Part shown: positions 47,533 to 58,081 of the stretch, piece after piece
How the letters are laid out: every line of letters begins with the position of its first letter
Numbering within the stretch: position 1 is the first letter of the stretch
Source: Vreelandella nanhaiensis
GTDB lineage: Bacteria; Pseudomonadota; Gammaproteobacteria; Pseudomonadales; Halomonadaceae
Assembly: GCF_003990185.1 (NCBI RefSeq)
Contig: NZ_RZHF01000025.1
Span: 219,356-283,355 of the forward strand
Length of the DNA stretch: 64,000 bases
Direction of reading: 5' to 3'
Translations under genes and position numbers: made by a program
The notes under the pieces: generated by a model
What the model saw: only the letters and a program-made list of their open reading frames with translations
The model's database searches: none
What the model was told of the DNA's origin: nothing

Positions 47533-48588
47533 ATGTCGCAGGACGATCTACTGTCCCAGGAAGAGATTGACGCCTTATTGAAAGGCGTCAGTGGTGATGA
47601 TGAGCCATCGGCATCATCGTCATCGTCGAAAGAAGAGGCGCGAATTCGCCCCTATGATCCTTCGACACAGCACCGGGTCATTCGTGAGCGCCTGCATGCG
47701 CTCGACTTTATTAACGAACGTTTTGCCCGTTACTTCCGCAACGGTCTGTTTAACCTGCTTCGGCGTAGTGCCGACATCACGGTTGAGTCCGTACGCTACC
47801 AGAGCTTTAGCGAATTTTCGCGTAATGTGCCGGTGCCGACCAACCTTAACCTGGTGTCGATGAAGCCTTTACGTGGTTCAGCGCTGGTAGTGTTCCCCCC
47901 TAACCTGGTGTTTATGGTGGTGGACAACCTGTTTGGCGGAGATGGGCGTTTTGTTACCAAGTCAGACGGCCGTGAGTTTACCAACACGGAGCAGCGTATT
48001 ATTTATCGCCTGTTGAATCTGGCCATTGATGCTTACCAGGAAGCCTGGAAGGTCGTGTACCCGCTTGAAGTTAACTTCATGCGTTCTGAGGTGCAGTCCA
48101 AGTTCGCCAACATCACCAACTCTCCTAACGAGATTGTGGTTAATACCAAGTTCAATATCGAGGTGGGCAACCTTTCAAGTAATTTCCAGATTTGCATGCC
48201 CTACGCCATGATTGAGCCGTTGCGCGACTTGCTTGCCAACCCCATCAATGACAGCAATCACGATCATGACGGCACCTGGTCACGGCGTATGGCCAGTGAG
48301 TTACGCCAATCAGAAGTTGAACTAGTAGCCGAGTTTGCCCAAATACCCAGCCGCATTGCTCATGTAATGGGGCTAAAGCAAGGCGACGTACTGCCATTGG
48401 ACATTCCCAATACGATTACCGCTCGTGTTGATGGTGTTCCTGTGATGGAGTGCGAGTATGGTAGCCAGCGCCAGCAACGTGCGCTGCGCGTACTCCGTAT
48501 GATCGACCATGCCGCCATGAATAACGTATCGTCAAAGGACTTTATTAAAGGTTCGACGCGACAGAAAGCCAAGGAACCCAAAGCATGA
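47533..48588 (+). CDS. fliM: Flagellar motor switch protein FliM
   Basis: FliM forms the C ring and binds CheY-P through its N-terminal peptide, here LLSQEEIDALLKGV, the usual motif. The middle CheC-like domain (RYFRNGLFNLLRRSADITVE, VSMKPLRGSALVVFPPNLVFMVVDNLFGGDG) and the C-terminal FliN-like domain are intact in 351 aa. It overlaps fliN by 4 bases. Confidence 0.97.
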   Translation: MSQDDLLSQEEIDALLKGVSGDDEPSASSSSSKEEARIRPYDPSTQHRVIRERLHALDFINERFARYFRNGLFNLLRRSADITVESVRYQSFSEFSRNVPVPTNLNLVSMKPLRGSALVVFPPNLVFMVVDNLFGGDGRFVTKSDGREFTNTEQRIIYRLLNLAIDAYQEAWKVVYPLEVNFMRSEVQSKFANITNSPNEIVVNTKFNIEVGNLSSNFQICMPYAMIEPLRDLLANPINDSNHDHDGTWSRRMASELRQSEVELVAEFAQIPSRIAHVMGLKQGDVLPLDIPNTITARVDGVPVMECEYGSQRQQRALRVLRMIDHAAMNNVSSKDFIKGSTRQKAKEPKA

Positions 48589-49100
48589 CTGATCCTAATA
48601 AACCCGATCAAAATGTCTCCGACGACGATTGGGCGGACGCCATGTCTGAACAAGAAGAAACGTCAAATACCGCAGATATCGCCGATGAGGAAGATCCGTG
48701 GGCAGCCGCTATGGCGGAGCAGGAAGCCGCAGAGGAAGACCAGGCTCCCAGCGACCCGGCGCCTGACACTTCTGCTGCCAAAGCTGCAAGCGATGAGATA
48801 TTCAGACCCTTGAGCCCTGCAATTGGAAATGAGCAGGCCCGGGATCTCGAAATGATCATGGACATTCCGGTCAAGTTGACTGTCGAGCTTGGCCGCACCA
48901 AGTTGACCATCAAGCAACTGCTTGAGCTTGCTCAGGGATCCGTTATTGAGCTGGAAGGACTGGCGGGCGAGCCCATGGATATTCTGATCAACGGTTATTT
49001 AATCGCCCAAGGCGAAGTAGTGGTTATCGAAGATAAGTATGGTATTCGTATTACGGAAATCATTACTCCTTCTGAGCGTATCCACAAGCTTAACCGATGA
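48585..49100 (+). CDS. fliN: Flagellar motor switch protein FliN
   Basis: FliN makes the base of the C ring. The 171-aa protein has an acidic N-terminal extension (EEDPWAAAMAEQEAAEEDQ) and the conserved C-terminal domain (MIMDIPVKLTVELGRTKLTIKQLLELAQGSVIELE, VVIEDKYGIRITEII). The N-terminal acidic part makes it longer than the 137-aa E. coli protein. It overlaps both neighbours by 4 bases. Confidence 0.97.
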   Translation: MTDPNKPDQNVSDDDWADAMSEQEETSNTADIADEEDPWAAAMAEQEAAEEDQAPSDPAPDTSAAKAASDEIFRPLSPAIGNEQARDLEMIMDIPVKLTVELGRTKLTIKQLLELAQGSVIELEGLAGEPMDILINGYLIAQGEVVVIEDKYGIRITEIITPSERIHKLNR

Positions 49101-49537
49101 GTGTCGAAACAGCGCCGCTACAACAGGATGCATTGGATGCGCTGGGTAATGGCAGCGATGCGTTTGTGGGCCTGGCAATGCTAGGCAAGACAGCTGCGGC
49201 CTTGGCATTTGTCATTGCGCTTATTCTACTTTGCACAGCACTATTAAAGCGTTGGCAGAGCGCACGCATCCACCAGGGTGCTCATCTTCGCGTCATTACC
49301 AGTACCGCCGTGGGCAGCCGCGAGCGGGTCGTGGTCGTGGAAATAGAAGATACCTGGCTGGTGCTTGGCGTCAGCGGCGGGCGTATCACCAAGCTCCATG
49401 AGCGCCCGGCGCCAGATGAACGTCCAGTTGATGATACCGCCCCCCCCCATACCACACGCTTTTCACAACGGCTCTCTCAAGCGCTTGCCAAACACCGGCG
49501 TAACCGCGCTGACGACGATCCACATCAAACACCATGA
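49097..49537 (+). CDS. fliO: Flagellar export apparatus assembly protein FliO
   Basis: FliO helps FliP assemble into the export gate. The 146-aa protein has one membrane helix ([22 protein letters not shown]) and a cytoplasmic FliO domain ([30 protein letters not shown]). FliO is variable, but helix, motif and position between fliN and fliP agree. Confidence 0.92.
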   Translation: MSVETAPLQQDALDALGNGSDAFVGLAMLGKTAAALAFVIALILLCTALLKRWQSARIHQGAHLRVITSTAVGSRERVVVVEIEDTWLVLGVSGGRITKLHERPAPDERPVDDTAPPHTTRFSQRLSQALAKHRRNRADDDPHQTP

Positions 49538-49545
49538 GGCATAGG

Positions 49546-50313
49546 ATGCGCTCTCCCTGGCCCTACGGGCAGCGTTGGCTGCTATTTAGTATTGCTATCG
49601 CGCTTTGTACGTTGGCAGGTTCCGCCTGCGCTCAACAGTTGCCCGGTATTATTTCGCAACCGATGGAAGACGGTGGTCAGCAGTGGTCACTGTCCCTTCA
49701 AACGCTGCTATTTTTAAGCTCGCTGGCGTTTTTGCCCGCGATGCTGTTAATGATGACCAGCTTCACGCGCATTATTATTGTACTGAGCCTATTACGCACG
49801 GCGATGGGTACTCAGTCCACACCTCCTAATCAGGTCTTGCTGGGTATCGCACTGTTTTTAACCTTCTTTATTATGTCGCCGGTACTGGCCCAGGTGTACG
49901 ACACTGCCTGGCAGCCGTTATCCAATGAGACCATCAATTTTGAAGAGTTTTTGGTTCGCGCGCAGCTGCCGTTTCGGGAGTTTATGCTTGCCCAGACCCG
50001 GGAGCCTGACCTTGCGCTGTTCGTTCGTCTGGCCGAAGTTGGCCCTTTGCAAGGCCCTGAGGAACTTCCCATGCGAGTGCTTCTGCCCGCTTTTGTGACC
50101 AGCGAGCTTAAAACGGCTTTTCAAATTGGCTTTACTGTTTTTATTCCTTTTTTGATTATTGATTTGGTAGTGGCGAGTACCCTGATGGCATTGGGTATGA
50201 TGATGGTGCCGCCGGTAACCATTTCACTACCGTTTAAACTGATGCTTTTTATATTGGTCGACGGCTGGCAATTGATCATTGGCTCACTGGCCGAAAGCTT
50301 TTATGTGCTTTAA
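49546..50313 (+). CDS. fliP: Flagellar export gate protein FliP
   Basis: FliP forms the core of the export gate with FliQ and FliR. The 255-aa protein has a signal sequence ([18 protein letters not shown]), then the signature [27 protein letters not shown] and [15 protein letters not shown], and further helices. ATG at 49534 overlaps the fliO stop; ATG at 49546, with GAGG upstream, is preferred. Confidence 0.95.
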   Translation: MRSPWPYGQRWLLFSIAIALCTLAGSACAQQLPGIISQPMEDGGQQWSLSLQTLLFLSSLAFLPAMLLMMTSFTRIIIVLSLLRTAMGTQSTPPNQVLLGIALFLTFFIMSPVLAQVYDTAWQPLSNETINFEEFLVRAQLPFREFMLAQTREPDLALFVRLAEVGPLQGPEELPMRVLLPAFVTSELKTAFQIGFTVFIPFLIIDLVVASTLMALGMMMVPPVTISLPFKLMLFILVDGWQLIIGSLAESFYVL

Positions 50314-50325
50314 AGGAGCAATGAG

Positions 50326-50595
50326 ATGACCCCAGAAATGGTAATGAGCATGGCGTATCAGGGCATGCGGGTAACGCTGTTTCTTGCAGGTCCGGTATTG
50401 CTGGCAGCACTCTTCACGGGTTTGATCATCAGCCTCTTTCAAGCGGCTACTCAAATCAATGAAATGACGCTGACGTTTATTCCTAAGATCCTGGCGGTGT
50501 TTGCTGTTTTAGTATTGGCAGGCCCCTGGTTGATTGGTCTGATCACTGACTTTACCTACCGGCTGTTCAGTAATATTCCCAATATGGTGATGTAG
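50326..50595 (+). CDS. fliQ: Flagellar export gate protein FliQ
   Basis: Small export-gate subunit of 89 aa with two membrane helices (GMRVTLFLAGPVLLAALFTGLIISLFQAATQINEMTLTFIP). AAGGAG precedes the start. It lies between fliP and fliR as usual. Confidence 0.97.
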   Translation: MTPEMVMSMAYQGMRVTLFLAGPVLLAALFTGLIISLFQAATQINEMTLTFIPKILAVFAVLVLAGPWLIGLITDFTYRLFSNIPNMVM

Positions 50596-50599
50596 CGCC

Positions 50600-51385
50600 A
50601 TGGTGGAAATCACTTTTGCTCAGCTACAAGCATGGCTAATCGCTTTTTTGTGGCCCTTTGCACGTATTACGGCTTTCATGGCGGCCGCTCCGCTCTGGGG
50701 GCATACCAGTATTCCTAATCAGGCAAAGGTGGGCCTTGCGGCTCTGGTGACCATCGTTATTGCTCCCATACTGCCTGCCATGCCCAATGTGGCCATTATG
50801 TCCTGGGCAGGAGTTGGTATTATGGTCGAGCAAATTATTATCGGCCTGGCCATTGGCTTGGTCATGCATATGGTGTTTGCCGTTGTTCAGGCGGCGGGGG
50901 AATATATTGGTCTACAGATGGGGCTAGGATTTGCCAGCTTTTTCGATGCCTCAAGCGGCACCAACATCATGGTGCTTTCACGTATTTTATACATGATTAC
51001 GTTACTGATGTTCCTGGCATTCAATGGCCACTTGATGGTACTCGAAGCGCTGATCATGAGTTTTGAGACACTGCCCATCGGCCTTTCGGGCCTTAACCCT
51101 GGCGCCTTTGAGCTTCTTGCTCGTTATGCAGGGACTATATTCGCCTCGGGCATGCTGCTGGCACTGCCGCTTGTGGGCTCTCTTTTAATTATCAATCTCG
51201 CCCTCGGAATTCTTAACCGTTCGGCACCGCAGCTCACTGTCTTCAATATCGGCTTTCCTACTTCATTAATTGTAGGATTGATCCTTATGATGGTACTTAT
51301 GACGGATATTGGGCGCTTCCTACAGTCACTCTTCAGCCAGGGCCTTGGCATGGTACAAATGCTCATTGAAACCATGGCCCTTTAA
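50600..51385 (+). CDS. fliR: Flagellar export gate protein FliR
   Basis: FliR completes the FliPQR export gate. The 261-aa protein has six to eight hydrophobic segments and the family pattern ITAFMAAAPLWGHTSIPNQAKVGLA and GEYIGLQMGLGFASFFD. It is the last gene of the fliF-R cluster. The 64 bases after it hold an imperfect hairpin (CCTTAATGG/CCATAAGG, about 51396-51415) but no T run. Confidence 0.96.
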   Translation: MVEITFAQLQAWLIAFLWPFARITAFMAAAPLWGHTSIPNQAKVGLAALVTIVIAPILPAMPNVAIMSWAGVGIMVEQIIIGLAIGLVMHMVFAVVQAAGEYIGLQMGLGFASFFDASSGTNIMVLSRILYMITLLMFLAFNGHLMVLEALIMSFETLPIGLSGLNPGAFELLARYAGTIFASGMLLALPLVGSLLIINLALGILNRSAPQLTVFNIGFPTSLIVGLILMMVLMTDIGRFLQSLFSQGLGMVQMLIETMAL

Positions 51386-51449
51386 ACTAAACCCCCTTAA
51401 TGGATAACCATAAGGAGGCTAAGGGAAGTCACAAGACGTTTAGATTGCC

Positions 51450-52664
51450 TTACATATAGTTAAATAGCGATAAACCTTTAATATCTACAAATGCTTTTTG
51501 TGCTGCCTGTAGACCCACCTGACGCAAGCTATATTCGGAAATAGCTTCGGCATAATCCAGATCCACCAGATCCGATAGTGTTTGCGTATAGTTCATCATG
51601 CGGTTGCTGCCGACTGCGTCAATCACGTCCAGCTCATTCAGACGTGCGCCTGCAGATGCACGTACTGTCAGTACGTTATCCAATGCGTTATCCAATTCCC
51701 GCATGGAGCTATTTAGGGTATTGCGCAGAGCCGCTTTCTCAGCATCGGTTTCAGCAGGGTTTTCAAGCACACCAATAGCGGCCTCTAAAGTTTTAAAGAG
51801 GTCCGCTGGCATATCTTCACTCCCAGCTTTGGCCATGGAAATCTTATCTCCATTGGCCGGCTCCCCTTTAAGGGCAAGGCTGATACCGCCAAATGAGATC
51901 TGCTGTCCATCGCCGACATACGCGCCCGAAGTAATTTCACCCTCGGGCCCAGTCACGGTATAGGTAGTGTCATTATCATCGACACTGAACTCGATGGTAA
52001 ATGCCTGACCATAGCTATCATCATTGACATCTTTAGCAGTAGGCCCGGAGAAGGTCACATTGCCACTATTTTGCGGCTCAGCTTTCGCTATATAACCAGC
52101 GCCACCCGTGACGCTTTGGAAAATGGCTTTGCCGTTTTCAGTCACTGGCATCTGTCGCGAGGCATCTACCTGTTGCTTACGGCCATTCGAATCACCTCGG
52201 TACTCGATGCCTGCATCCGTTTTGCTAAAAGGCGGCGCATTATCTTTATAGCCACCGAATAAATAGCGGCCATTGCCATCGGTAGCATTAGCTTGGCCAA
52301 TCAGCGTTTCATAGACCCCTTTTAGCTCACTTGCAATCGACTCACGATCAGCGTTGCTAAGGGTATCGCTGGAGGCCTGGATTAGCAGTGTTTTGGCGCT
52401 AGTTACCGCATCACTGACGCTGTTTAAAATGCTCTCTGTCTGAGAAAGCGAATTGCGGGCCGAGACGCGCGAATCCGCATACTGTTCTGTGATGGCCATC
52501 GACTGATCAACCCCCACCGCACGCGCGGCGGCCTGAGGATCGTCAGAGGGATTTACCACACGGCGGCCACTGGCGATTTGCTGGCTCACTTTCAAGAAAT
52601 CGCTTTGCTGGCGATTCATCGAAGCCGTGCTCTGCTCAAACATGGTAACGCTGCTAATACGCAT
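51450..52664 (-). CDS. flgL: Hook-filament junction protein FlgL (HAP3)
   Basis: FlgL joins the hook-side junction to the flagellin filament. The 404-aa protein has flagellin-like terminal helices (MRISSVTMFEQSTASMNRQQ, then at the C-terminus LSDLVDLDYAEAISEYSLRQVGLQAAQKAF). The middle region is variable. It lies 17 bases after flgK and probably shares the flgK sigma-28 promoter. Confidence 0.95.
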   Translation of the reverse strand: MRISSVTMFEQSTASMNRQQSDFLKVSQQIASGRRVVNPSDDPQAAARAVGVDQSMAITEQYADSRVSARNSLSQTESILNSVSDAVTSAKTLLIQASSDTLSNADRESIASELKGVYETLIGQANATDGNGRYLFGGYKDNAPPFSKTDAGIEYRGDSNGRKQQVDASRQMPVTENGKAIFQSVTGGAGYIAKAEPQNSGNVTFSGPTAKDVNDDSYGQAFTIEFSVDDNDTTYTVTGPEGEITSGAYVGDGQQISFGGISLALKGEPANGDKISMAKAGSEDMPADLFKTLEAAIGVLENPAETDAEKAALRNTLNSSMRELDNALDNVLTVRASAGARLNELDVIDAVGSNRMMNYTQTLSDLVDLDYAEAISEYSLRQVGLQAAQKAFVDIKGLSLFNYM

Positions 52665-52681
52665 AACGGGAACTCCGAAAA

Positions 52682-54289
52682 TTAGTTACGCAAATTCAGG
52701 ATGGTGTCCATGATTGAGCCCGCGGTATCGATAACACGCGCGTTAGCCATATAGTACTGCTGGTAGCGAAGCAGATTGGCGGCCTCTTCATCCAAATTAA
52801 CGCCGGACTCGGACTGCTGAACCGCGCGCAGCTGATCGGTTAGCCCTTGCCGCGCATCCAGGTTCACTTGGGTAATATTAGCGCGGTTACCCACATCACT
52901 TACGATCGATGCATAAGCGCCGCTTACGGACGCATTACCGCCTACAATATTTTCACTTTGCAGATTCTGCAGCGCCAGGGCATTACGGTTATCACCTGAA
53001 GAAGCCTCTTCTCCGGCGGCAATCTGATCTACATCTGAAATATTGACCTCCATGCCATTGCCTGCGCGGCGAACGGGTTGGATTTCAAATTTGTCGCCAT
53101 TGGCTGGCATGTTGGTGAAGGCAATATCCACACCACCAAATGAGAGCGTGTCGTTGCTCCATTCGAAGTCAACGCTGGCACCATTGTCGTTACGCGTAAC
53201 GGTAAAGGTGTCGTCCCTATAACTGACGATGTAATCCGTTGCTCGCAGTTGTCCCAGGTTGTCAGCATCGAACTCAATGGATGCTACATCCGCACTATTT
53301 CCAGCGTAGCTATACGCTTGGGGCGCACGCACGTTGAAAAAGTCTTCGCCATTATCCCCATTAAGATCAATGCCCTTCTTATGCTGTTCGTTAAAGGCAA
53401 CTGAAAGAGAAACTGCTAGCTGGCCAATCTGGTTCTGGGTCTTATCCAGCGTCTCTGAGCGGAAGCTCATCAGCCCACCCAGCGCGCCACCTTTAATAGT
53501 CGATTCATTTAACTGAGTTAGGTTTCCACCGCCATCACGATAGCCGACTACGGTGCGCTGAGGATCATAATCGGCCTGCATGGTCTCCAGTTTGAACGAG
53601 TTGGTCCCCGTTACTAACGGTTGACCATTAGGCAGACTGATATTATACGTTTTGCCATCCTGAACATTGAGACGCAGATCCATACGCTCGTTAAGCTCAG
53701 AAACCAGATGATCACGTTGATTAAGTAAGCCGTTTGGCGCCTCGCCAGAGCGTGCACGCGCTAAAGCAATCTCTTTATTTAATCCGGCAATCTGTTCTAC
53801 TGTATTATTAATCTGGGTAACTTCATCTTTTATCTGATTATTGATGTTGCTCTGCATATCCTGCAGGTAGCCATCAAAAGAGCGGAACTGGGCACTCAGA
53901 GTATTAGCGGTACCCAGTACGCCCTGGCGAGCCGCCGGGTCAGAAGGCGCACTTGCCAGATCTTCCAGGGATGAGAAAAAATTCTGCATTAACGGGGAAA
54001 GACCCGCCGCCCGATCTGCCAATAAATTATCGATCTGCGAAATCTGATTATTGTAGGTATCCAGAGCACTGGATTGGGTTTTCGCACTGTTTAGCTGATT
54101 GGCCACATAGGTATTGAACTGACGCTCAATACTGTCAACGCGTACACCGCCCCCCGTGCGTCCTTCTCCCAATTGAGTAAGCTCACGGTTATAGCCTGGC
54201 GTAAACACGTTGCTGATATTGTTGCTGGTCGTATTAAGGGCGTTTTGTGCCGCACTCAGACCGCTTAAACCAACAGAAAACATGCTCAT
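52682..54289 (-). CDS. flgK: Hook-filament junction protein FlgK (HAP1)
   Basis: FlgK is the first hook-associated protein. The 535-aa protein has the N-terminal motif SVGLSGLSAAQNALNTTSNNISN and the C-terminal SGVNLDEEAANLLRYQQYYMANARVI. It is a little shorter than the 547-aa E. coli protein. A sigma-28 promoter (54318-54344) lies about 30 bases upstream, so flgKL can be transcribed apart from flgB-J. Confidence 0.97.
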   Translation of the reverse strand: MSMFSVGLSGLSAAQNALNTTSNNISNVFTPGYNRELTQLGEGRTGGGVRVDSIERQFNTYVANQLNSAKTQSSALDTYNNQISQIDNLLADRAAGLSPLMQNFFSSLEDLASAPSDPAARQGVLGTANTLSAQFRSFDGYLQDMQSNINNQIKDEVTQINNTVEQIAGLNKEIALARARSGEAPNGLLNQRDHLVSELNERMDLRLNVQDGKTYNISLPNGQPLVTGTNSFKLETMQADYDPQRTVVGYRDGGGNLTQLNESTIKGGALGGLMSFRSETLDKTQNQIGQLAVSLSVAFNEQHKKGIDLNGDNGEDFFNVRAPQAYSYAGNSADVASIEFDADNLGQLRATDYIVSYRDDTFTVTRNDNGASVDFEWSNDTLSFGGVDIAFTNMPANGDKFEIQPVRRAGNGMEVNISDVDQIAAGEEASSGDNRNALALQNLQSENIVGGNASVSGAYASIVSDVGNRANITQVNLDARQGLTDQLRAVQQSESGVNLDEEAANLLRYQQYYMANARVIDTAGSIMDTILNLRN

Positions 54290-54317
54290 AATTTATATCC
54301 TCAGACCGATACTTAGT

Positions 54318-54344
54318 CTATCGGCAGCATCCTGAAAAACTTAA
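54318..54344 (-). promoter_or_regulatory. Sigma-28 promoter of flgKL
   Basis: On the minus strand TTAAGTTT, 11 bases, then GCCGATAG: TAAAGTTT-N11-GCCGATAA with one mismatch in each box. It lies just upstream of flgK and downstream of flgJ. Confidence 0.85.
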
Positions 54345-54351
54345 GAACCCG

Positions 54352-55374
54352 TTAGCGCGAATCGGCCAGGAAGGTACTCTCGGCGGGCAGCGTCCCCATT
54401 GTGTTCATGACAGCGACGAGTTTTTGAGCGTAACGCGGGTCTGTTGCATACCCTCCCCGTTGAAGCGCATGGGCGGCTTGCTCGGCATTAGGCGCCTGCA
54501 CTACCTCGGCATAACGCGGATTTTTGCCTATCAGATTGGCATAGTCGGTAAGCGCATGCTCAAACGAATCGTAAACCCGGAAAGTATCCACCACCTGGGT
54601 GCGCTGGCCGTTAATATACTCATGAGTCACAATATCCGTGGTTTTACCTTGCCAATGGCTTCCTGCCTTGATGCCAAACAGGTTGTGGCTATTCCCGCCC
54701 TGGTGGGTTGGTATCTCGTGCCGCCCCCAACCCGTTTCCAAGGCTGCCTGGGCTAGAATAAGCTCTGCGGGAACACCGCTGGCCTTACTGGCAGCCTGGG
54801 CAGGCGAGGCAAGCTTGTCTATAAACCGCTGTACATGGTCAGCTGTACTTGTTGGCGTCGATGATTGAGCCACAGCCGGTGCGCTTGTTTCAGCGATGGT
54901 TTTCTGGCGTATGGCTTCAAGCTCGCTCAAGAATCGGCCGTCCGCCTGAGTTCCCACGGCGCGTTCACCTTGAGGCTGTAACGCGCCATCCAGTACGCGT
55001 GGCGTTCCACGTGGAATGCCTGCAATCAGCGCTTGCAACTCTTGATCTGCATTGGAAGCTCCACCGATCGCGCCCTGGCGCTGTAGCTGCTCGACCAGCA
55101 CATCAGCTAACCCAATTCCTTTGGAAGCAATCACCTGTGACCATTGCTGATCCAGCATTTGCTGGTAGGTATCCGTTGTGGTGCTGCTTATTAGTCCAGA
55201 GGTAGGGATCGCATCCCGCATACTCTTCATCATCATCTGTACAAAGAGCGCTTCAAACTGCTGCGCGGCTGAGTGTGCCCCCGCTTCTGGATCAACGCGC
55301 GCGGTGTGCTGCAAGCGCTGAAACCCCTGCATATCGAGTGCAAACTGGCTGGTCATATCATTGGAGATACTCAT
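54352..55374 (-). CDS. flgJ: Flagellar rod-assembly protein and muramidase FlgJ
   Basis: FlgJ caps the growing rod and opens the peptidoglycan. The N-terminal rod-cap domain (AAQQFEALFVQMMMKSMRDAIP) is joined by a Ser/Thr/Ala linker to a C-terminal glucosaminidase domain (ELILAQAALETGWGRHEIP, GNSHNLFGIKAG), with the catalytic Glu in ALETGWG. The 340 aa two-domain form is that of beta- and gammaproteobacteria. It overlaps flgI by one base. Confidence 0.96.
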   Translation of the reverse strand: MSISNDMTSQFALDMQGFQRLQHTARVDPEAGAHSAAQQFEALFVQMMMKSMRDAIPTSGLISSTTTDTYQQMLDQQWSQVIASKGIGLADVLVEQLQRQGAIGGASNADQELQALIAGIPRGTPRVLDGALQPQGERAVGTQADGRFLSELEAIRQKTIAETSAPAVAQSSTPTSTADHVQRFIDKLASPAQAASKASGVPAELILAQAALETGWGRHEIPTHQGGNSHNLFGIKAGSHWQGKTTDIVTHEYINGQRTQVVDTFRVYDSFEHALTDYANLIGKNPRYAEVVQAPNAEQAAHALQRGGYATDPRYAQKLVAVMNTMGTLPAESTFLADSR

Positions 55375-56513
55375 CAGATAACCTCCAGCTCAGCACGAAG
55401 CGAGCCGGACGCTTTTAGAGCTTCCAGAATCGACATCAGATCCTGCGGTGTTGCGCCCAGCGCATTCAGAGCGTTAACCACTTCATTAAGCTGTGCCCCT
55501 TCAACAATCTGAAGATAGGCTTCCTGTTGTTCGATATTGATATCGGCATCCGGCACCACGACGGTTTGCCCCTGCCCTAAAGGTGCTGGCTGGCTCACAC
55601 CAAAGCGCGTATCAATCATGATCGACAGGCTGCCGTGGGCGACTGCGGCTTGGCGTAACGTCACGGCGCTGTTCATGACCACCGACCCCGTTCGTGAATT
55701 TAACACCACTTTGGCCGGTGCTTCTGTCGGCGTTACCTGCACATTTTCTACCCGCGCCATAAAGTTGACGCGTGCATTGGGATCAAGAGGGCCATCCAAT
55801 GCGATGACACGCCCATCACGGGCATAGGCAACCGACTGGCCAAACTCATTGTTAATAGCGGCGACCATACGCTGCACGGTACCGAAGTCAGCGTCGTTGA
55901 GCTGCAGTTCCAGCATGCCGCCATTGCCACCCAAATTTAGCGGCACTTCACGTTCGACGAGCGCGCCGCCGGGAATGCGCCCAGAGGCTTGCTGGTTAAT
56001 CTGTACGCTACTACCGCCGGCTTGGGCACCCGCGCCGCCTACCAGCATATTGCCCTGGGCGATCGCATAGGTATCACCGTCGGCCCCTTTCAAGGGCGTC
56101 ATCAAGAGTGTACCGCCACGCAAACTTCGCGCATTGGCAATCGATGAAACCACGATATCCAGACGCTGACCTGGGCGGGAGAAAGGAGGTAGATCAGCCG
56201 TCACCATAACAGCGGCTACGTTACGCAGCTGCATATTAGTACCTGGGGGAATGGTGACACCCAATTGAGAGAGCATGTTAGTCAGGCTCTGGCCGGTAAA
56301 GGGTGCTTGGGTTGTTTGATCGCCCGTGCTGTCCAGGCCTACGACCAGGCCATAGCCTACAAGCTGGTTATCCCTGACGCCTGCAAAATTGGCCAGCTCA
56401 CGAATGCGTTCAGCATGAACGGGCAAGGCGAGCAGGCACATTAATAGCACAGTACCTAGTTGATTTAGCCGCACTTTAATTGATCGAAAACCGTTTTGCC
56501 GCATTGCCATCAC
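55374..56513 (-). CDS. flgI: Flagellar P-ring protein FlgI
   Basis: FlgI forms the periplasmic P ring. The signal peptide is LGTVLLMCLLALPVHA, and the mature part has RIRELANFAGVRDNQLVGYGLVVGLDSTGD and LGATPQDLMSILEALKASGSL at the C-terminus. 379 aa is usual. It lies between flgH and flgJ. Confidence 0.97.
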   Translation of the reverse strand: MMAMRQNGFRSIKVRLNQLGTVLLMCLLALPVHAERIRELANFAGVRDNQLVGYGLVVGLDSTGDQTTQAPFTGQSLTNMLSQLGVTIPPGTNMQLRNVAAVMVTADLPPFSRPGQRLDIVVSSIANARSLRGGTLLMTPLKGADGDTYAIAQGNMLVGGAGAQAGGSSVQINQQASGRIPGGALVEREVPLNLGGNGGMLELQLNDADFGTVQRMVAAINNEFGQSVAYARDGRVIALDGPLDPNARVNFMARVENVQVTPTEAPAKVVLNSRTGSVVMNSAVTLRQAAVAHGSLSIMIDTRFGVSQPAPLGQGQTVVVPDADINIEQQEAYLQIVEGAQLNEVVNALNALGATPQDLMSILEALKASGSLRAELEVI

Positions 56514-56550
56514 TCTAGGTCACTGTGCTGTTTAGCCATTCTGAATAGCA

Positions 56551-57240
56551 TTAGAAAGGCGAGACATTTAAGAAAAAGCGCTGCAGCCATCCCATATGCT
56601 GCGCCTCATTGATATAACCATCGCCGACATATTCAATCCGAGCATCGGCTACTTGGGTGGAGGGCACCGTATTCTGCGTAGTAATCGTTCGAGGATTCAC
56701 AACGCCTGAAAAGCGGATGAACTCCGTTCCCTGATTGATAGCGATCTGTTTCTCACCCCTGACACGCAAATTACCGTTATTCATGACCTCTAGTACCGAG
56801 ACGGTAATCGTACCGGTAAAGGAGTTGTTCGCCTGCGCTCCCCCACCACCGTTAAAGTCGCTGGCACCAGAAAGATCAAAGCCATATTCGGCCAAGGTAT
56901 CCAGCACATCAGGCAGCTGAGCAAGCTCAAGCGAAGAGCTACCGGTACGCGAGGCATTCGTGCGCGCGTTCTTACTTGCACTGACCTGCTCATCCAGCAC
57001 GATGGTCAAGATATCGCCCATGGCTCTTGGCCGGCGGTCTTCGAAAAGCGGCTGGTAGCCACGTCGGGCCTGATAGATTGAGCCATTGGGAACGGGCGGT
57101 GGGCGGTCCACAATTTCAATCTGCTCCTGCTCACCCACAACCGAAGCACGGGGTATCTGCGCGCAGCCAGCAGCCAGCAATATGAAAAACAGCAAAGCAA
57201 TGACGCTTAGCTGACGGCTAACATTATAAAATTCCCGCAT
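56551..57240 (-). CDS. flgH: Flagellar L-ring lipoprotein FlgH
   Basis: FlgH forms the outer-membrane L ring. The N-terminal lipobox is LLAAGC, with the lipidated Cys at residue 26. Conserved parts are [45 protein letters not shown] and the C-terminal [22 protein letters not shown]. 229 aa is normal. Confidence 0.97.
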   Translation of the reverse strand: MREFYNVSRQLSVIALLFFILLAAGCAQIPRASVVGEQEQIEIVDRPPPVPNGSIYQARRGYQPLFEDRRPRAMGDILTIVLDEQVSASKNARTNASRTGSSSLELAQLPDVLDTLAEYGFDLSGASDFNGGGGAQANNSFTGTITVSVLEVMNNGNLRVRGEKQIAINQGTEFIRFSGVVNPRTITTQNTVPSTQVADARIEYVGDGYINEAQHMGWLQRFFLNVSPF

Positions 57241-57264
57241 GGCTCAGTAGACCTCAAAGCGCCC

Positions 57265-58047
57265 TTACAGCTGGCTTAAACGTGCCAGCATTTCATCGCT
57301 GGTAGATACCGCTTTACTGTTAATTTCATACGCACGCTGGGTCTGGATCATGCTGACCATCTCTTCCACCACGTTAACGTTCGAGGTTTCGACGTAGCCT
57401 TGGAATAAACGTCCTGCGCCATTATTACCCGGTACGTTCTGGTTAGGTGCCCCAGAAGCGCCTGTTTCCAAATATAAATTGCCGCCTATGCTTTCTAAGC
57501 CTGCAGGATTAATAAACGACGCTACGTTAATTTGACCAATATCAGCATCCTGGGCTATTCCAGGCTGACGGACACTGACCGTACCATCTTCGCCAATAGT
57601 GACCGATAGTGCATTTTCGGGTATAAAAATAGCGGGCTCTAATGGGTAACCATTTGCCGTCACCATCTGACCATTTTCATTGAGCTGAAAGCTCCCATCT
57701 CGGGTATAGCCATTGGTGCCATCAGGCAGTAACACCTGAAAAAAGCCCTCACCGTTAATGGCAATATCACGTGAGTTCCCGGTTTCTTCCAGACCTCCTT
57801 GCGTATGCAACCGCTCGGTGGCAACGGCTCGAACCCCCGTACCTACCTGCATACCGGATGGCAGGCGGTCCTGGATATTGTTCTGAGCACCCGGCTGACG
57901 CATATTTTGGTAAAGCAAATCTTCAAATACAGGACGTGAGCGCTTAAAGCCATTGGTGCTGACGTTGGCCAGGTTATTGGAGATAACATCCAGCTTTGTC
58001 TGCTGAGATTCCAGCCCCGTCTTGGCGGTCCACAAAGAAGTAATCAT
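57265..58047 (-). CDS. flgG: Distal rod protein FlgG
   Basis: FlgG makes the distal rod that passes through the P and L rings. The 260-aa protein has the rod/hook N-motif ([32 protein letters not shown]), the FlgG element [11 protein letters not shown], and the C-terminal [30 protein letters not shown]. Confidence 0.97.
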   Translation of the reverse strand: MITSLWTAKTGLESQQTKLDVISNNLANVSTNGFKRSRPVFEDLLYQNMRQPGAQNNIQDRLPSGMQVGTGVRAVATERLHTQGGLEETGNSRDIAINGEGFFQVLLPDGTNGYTRDGSFQLNENGQMVTANGYPLEPAIFIPENALSVTIGEDGTVSVRQPGIAQDADIGQINVASFINPAGLESIGGNLYLETGASGAPNQNVPGNNGAGRLFQGYVETSNVNVVEEMVSMIQTQRAYEINSKAVSTSDEMLARLSQL

Positions 58048-58081
58048 GAGAATCGTGTTCCCTTGGGTAAGCGGCTAGGGT

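Noticed and set aside
51396..51415. Hairpin after fliR as a terminator
   Set aside because: The stem has a bulge and no T run follows; not enough to call a terminator.
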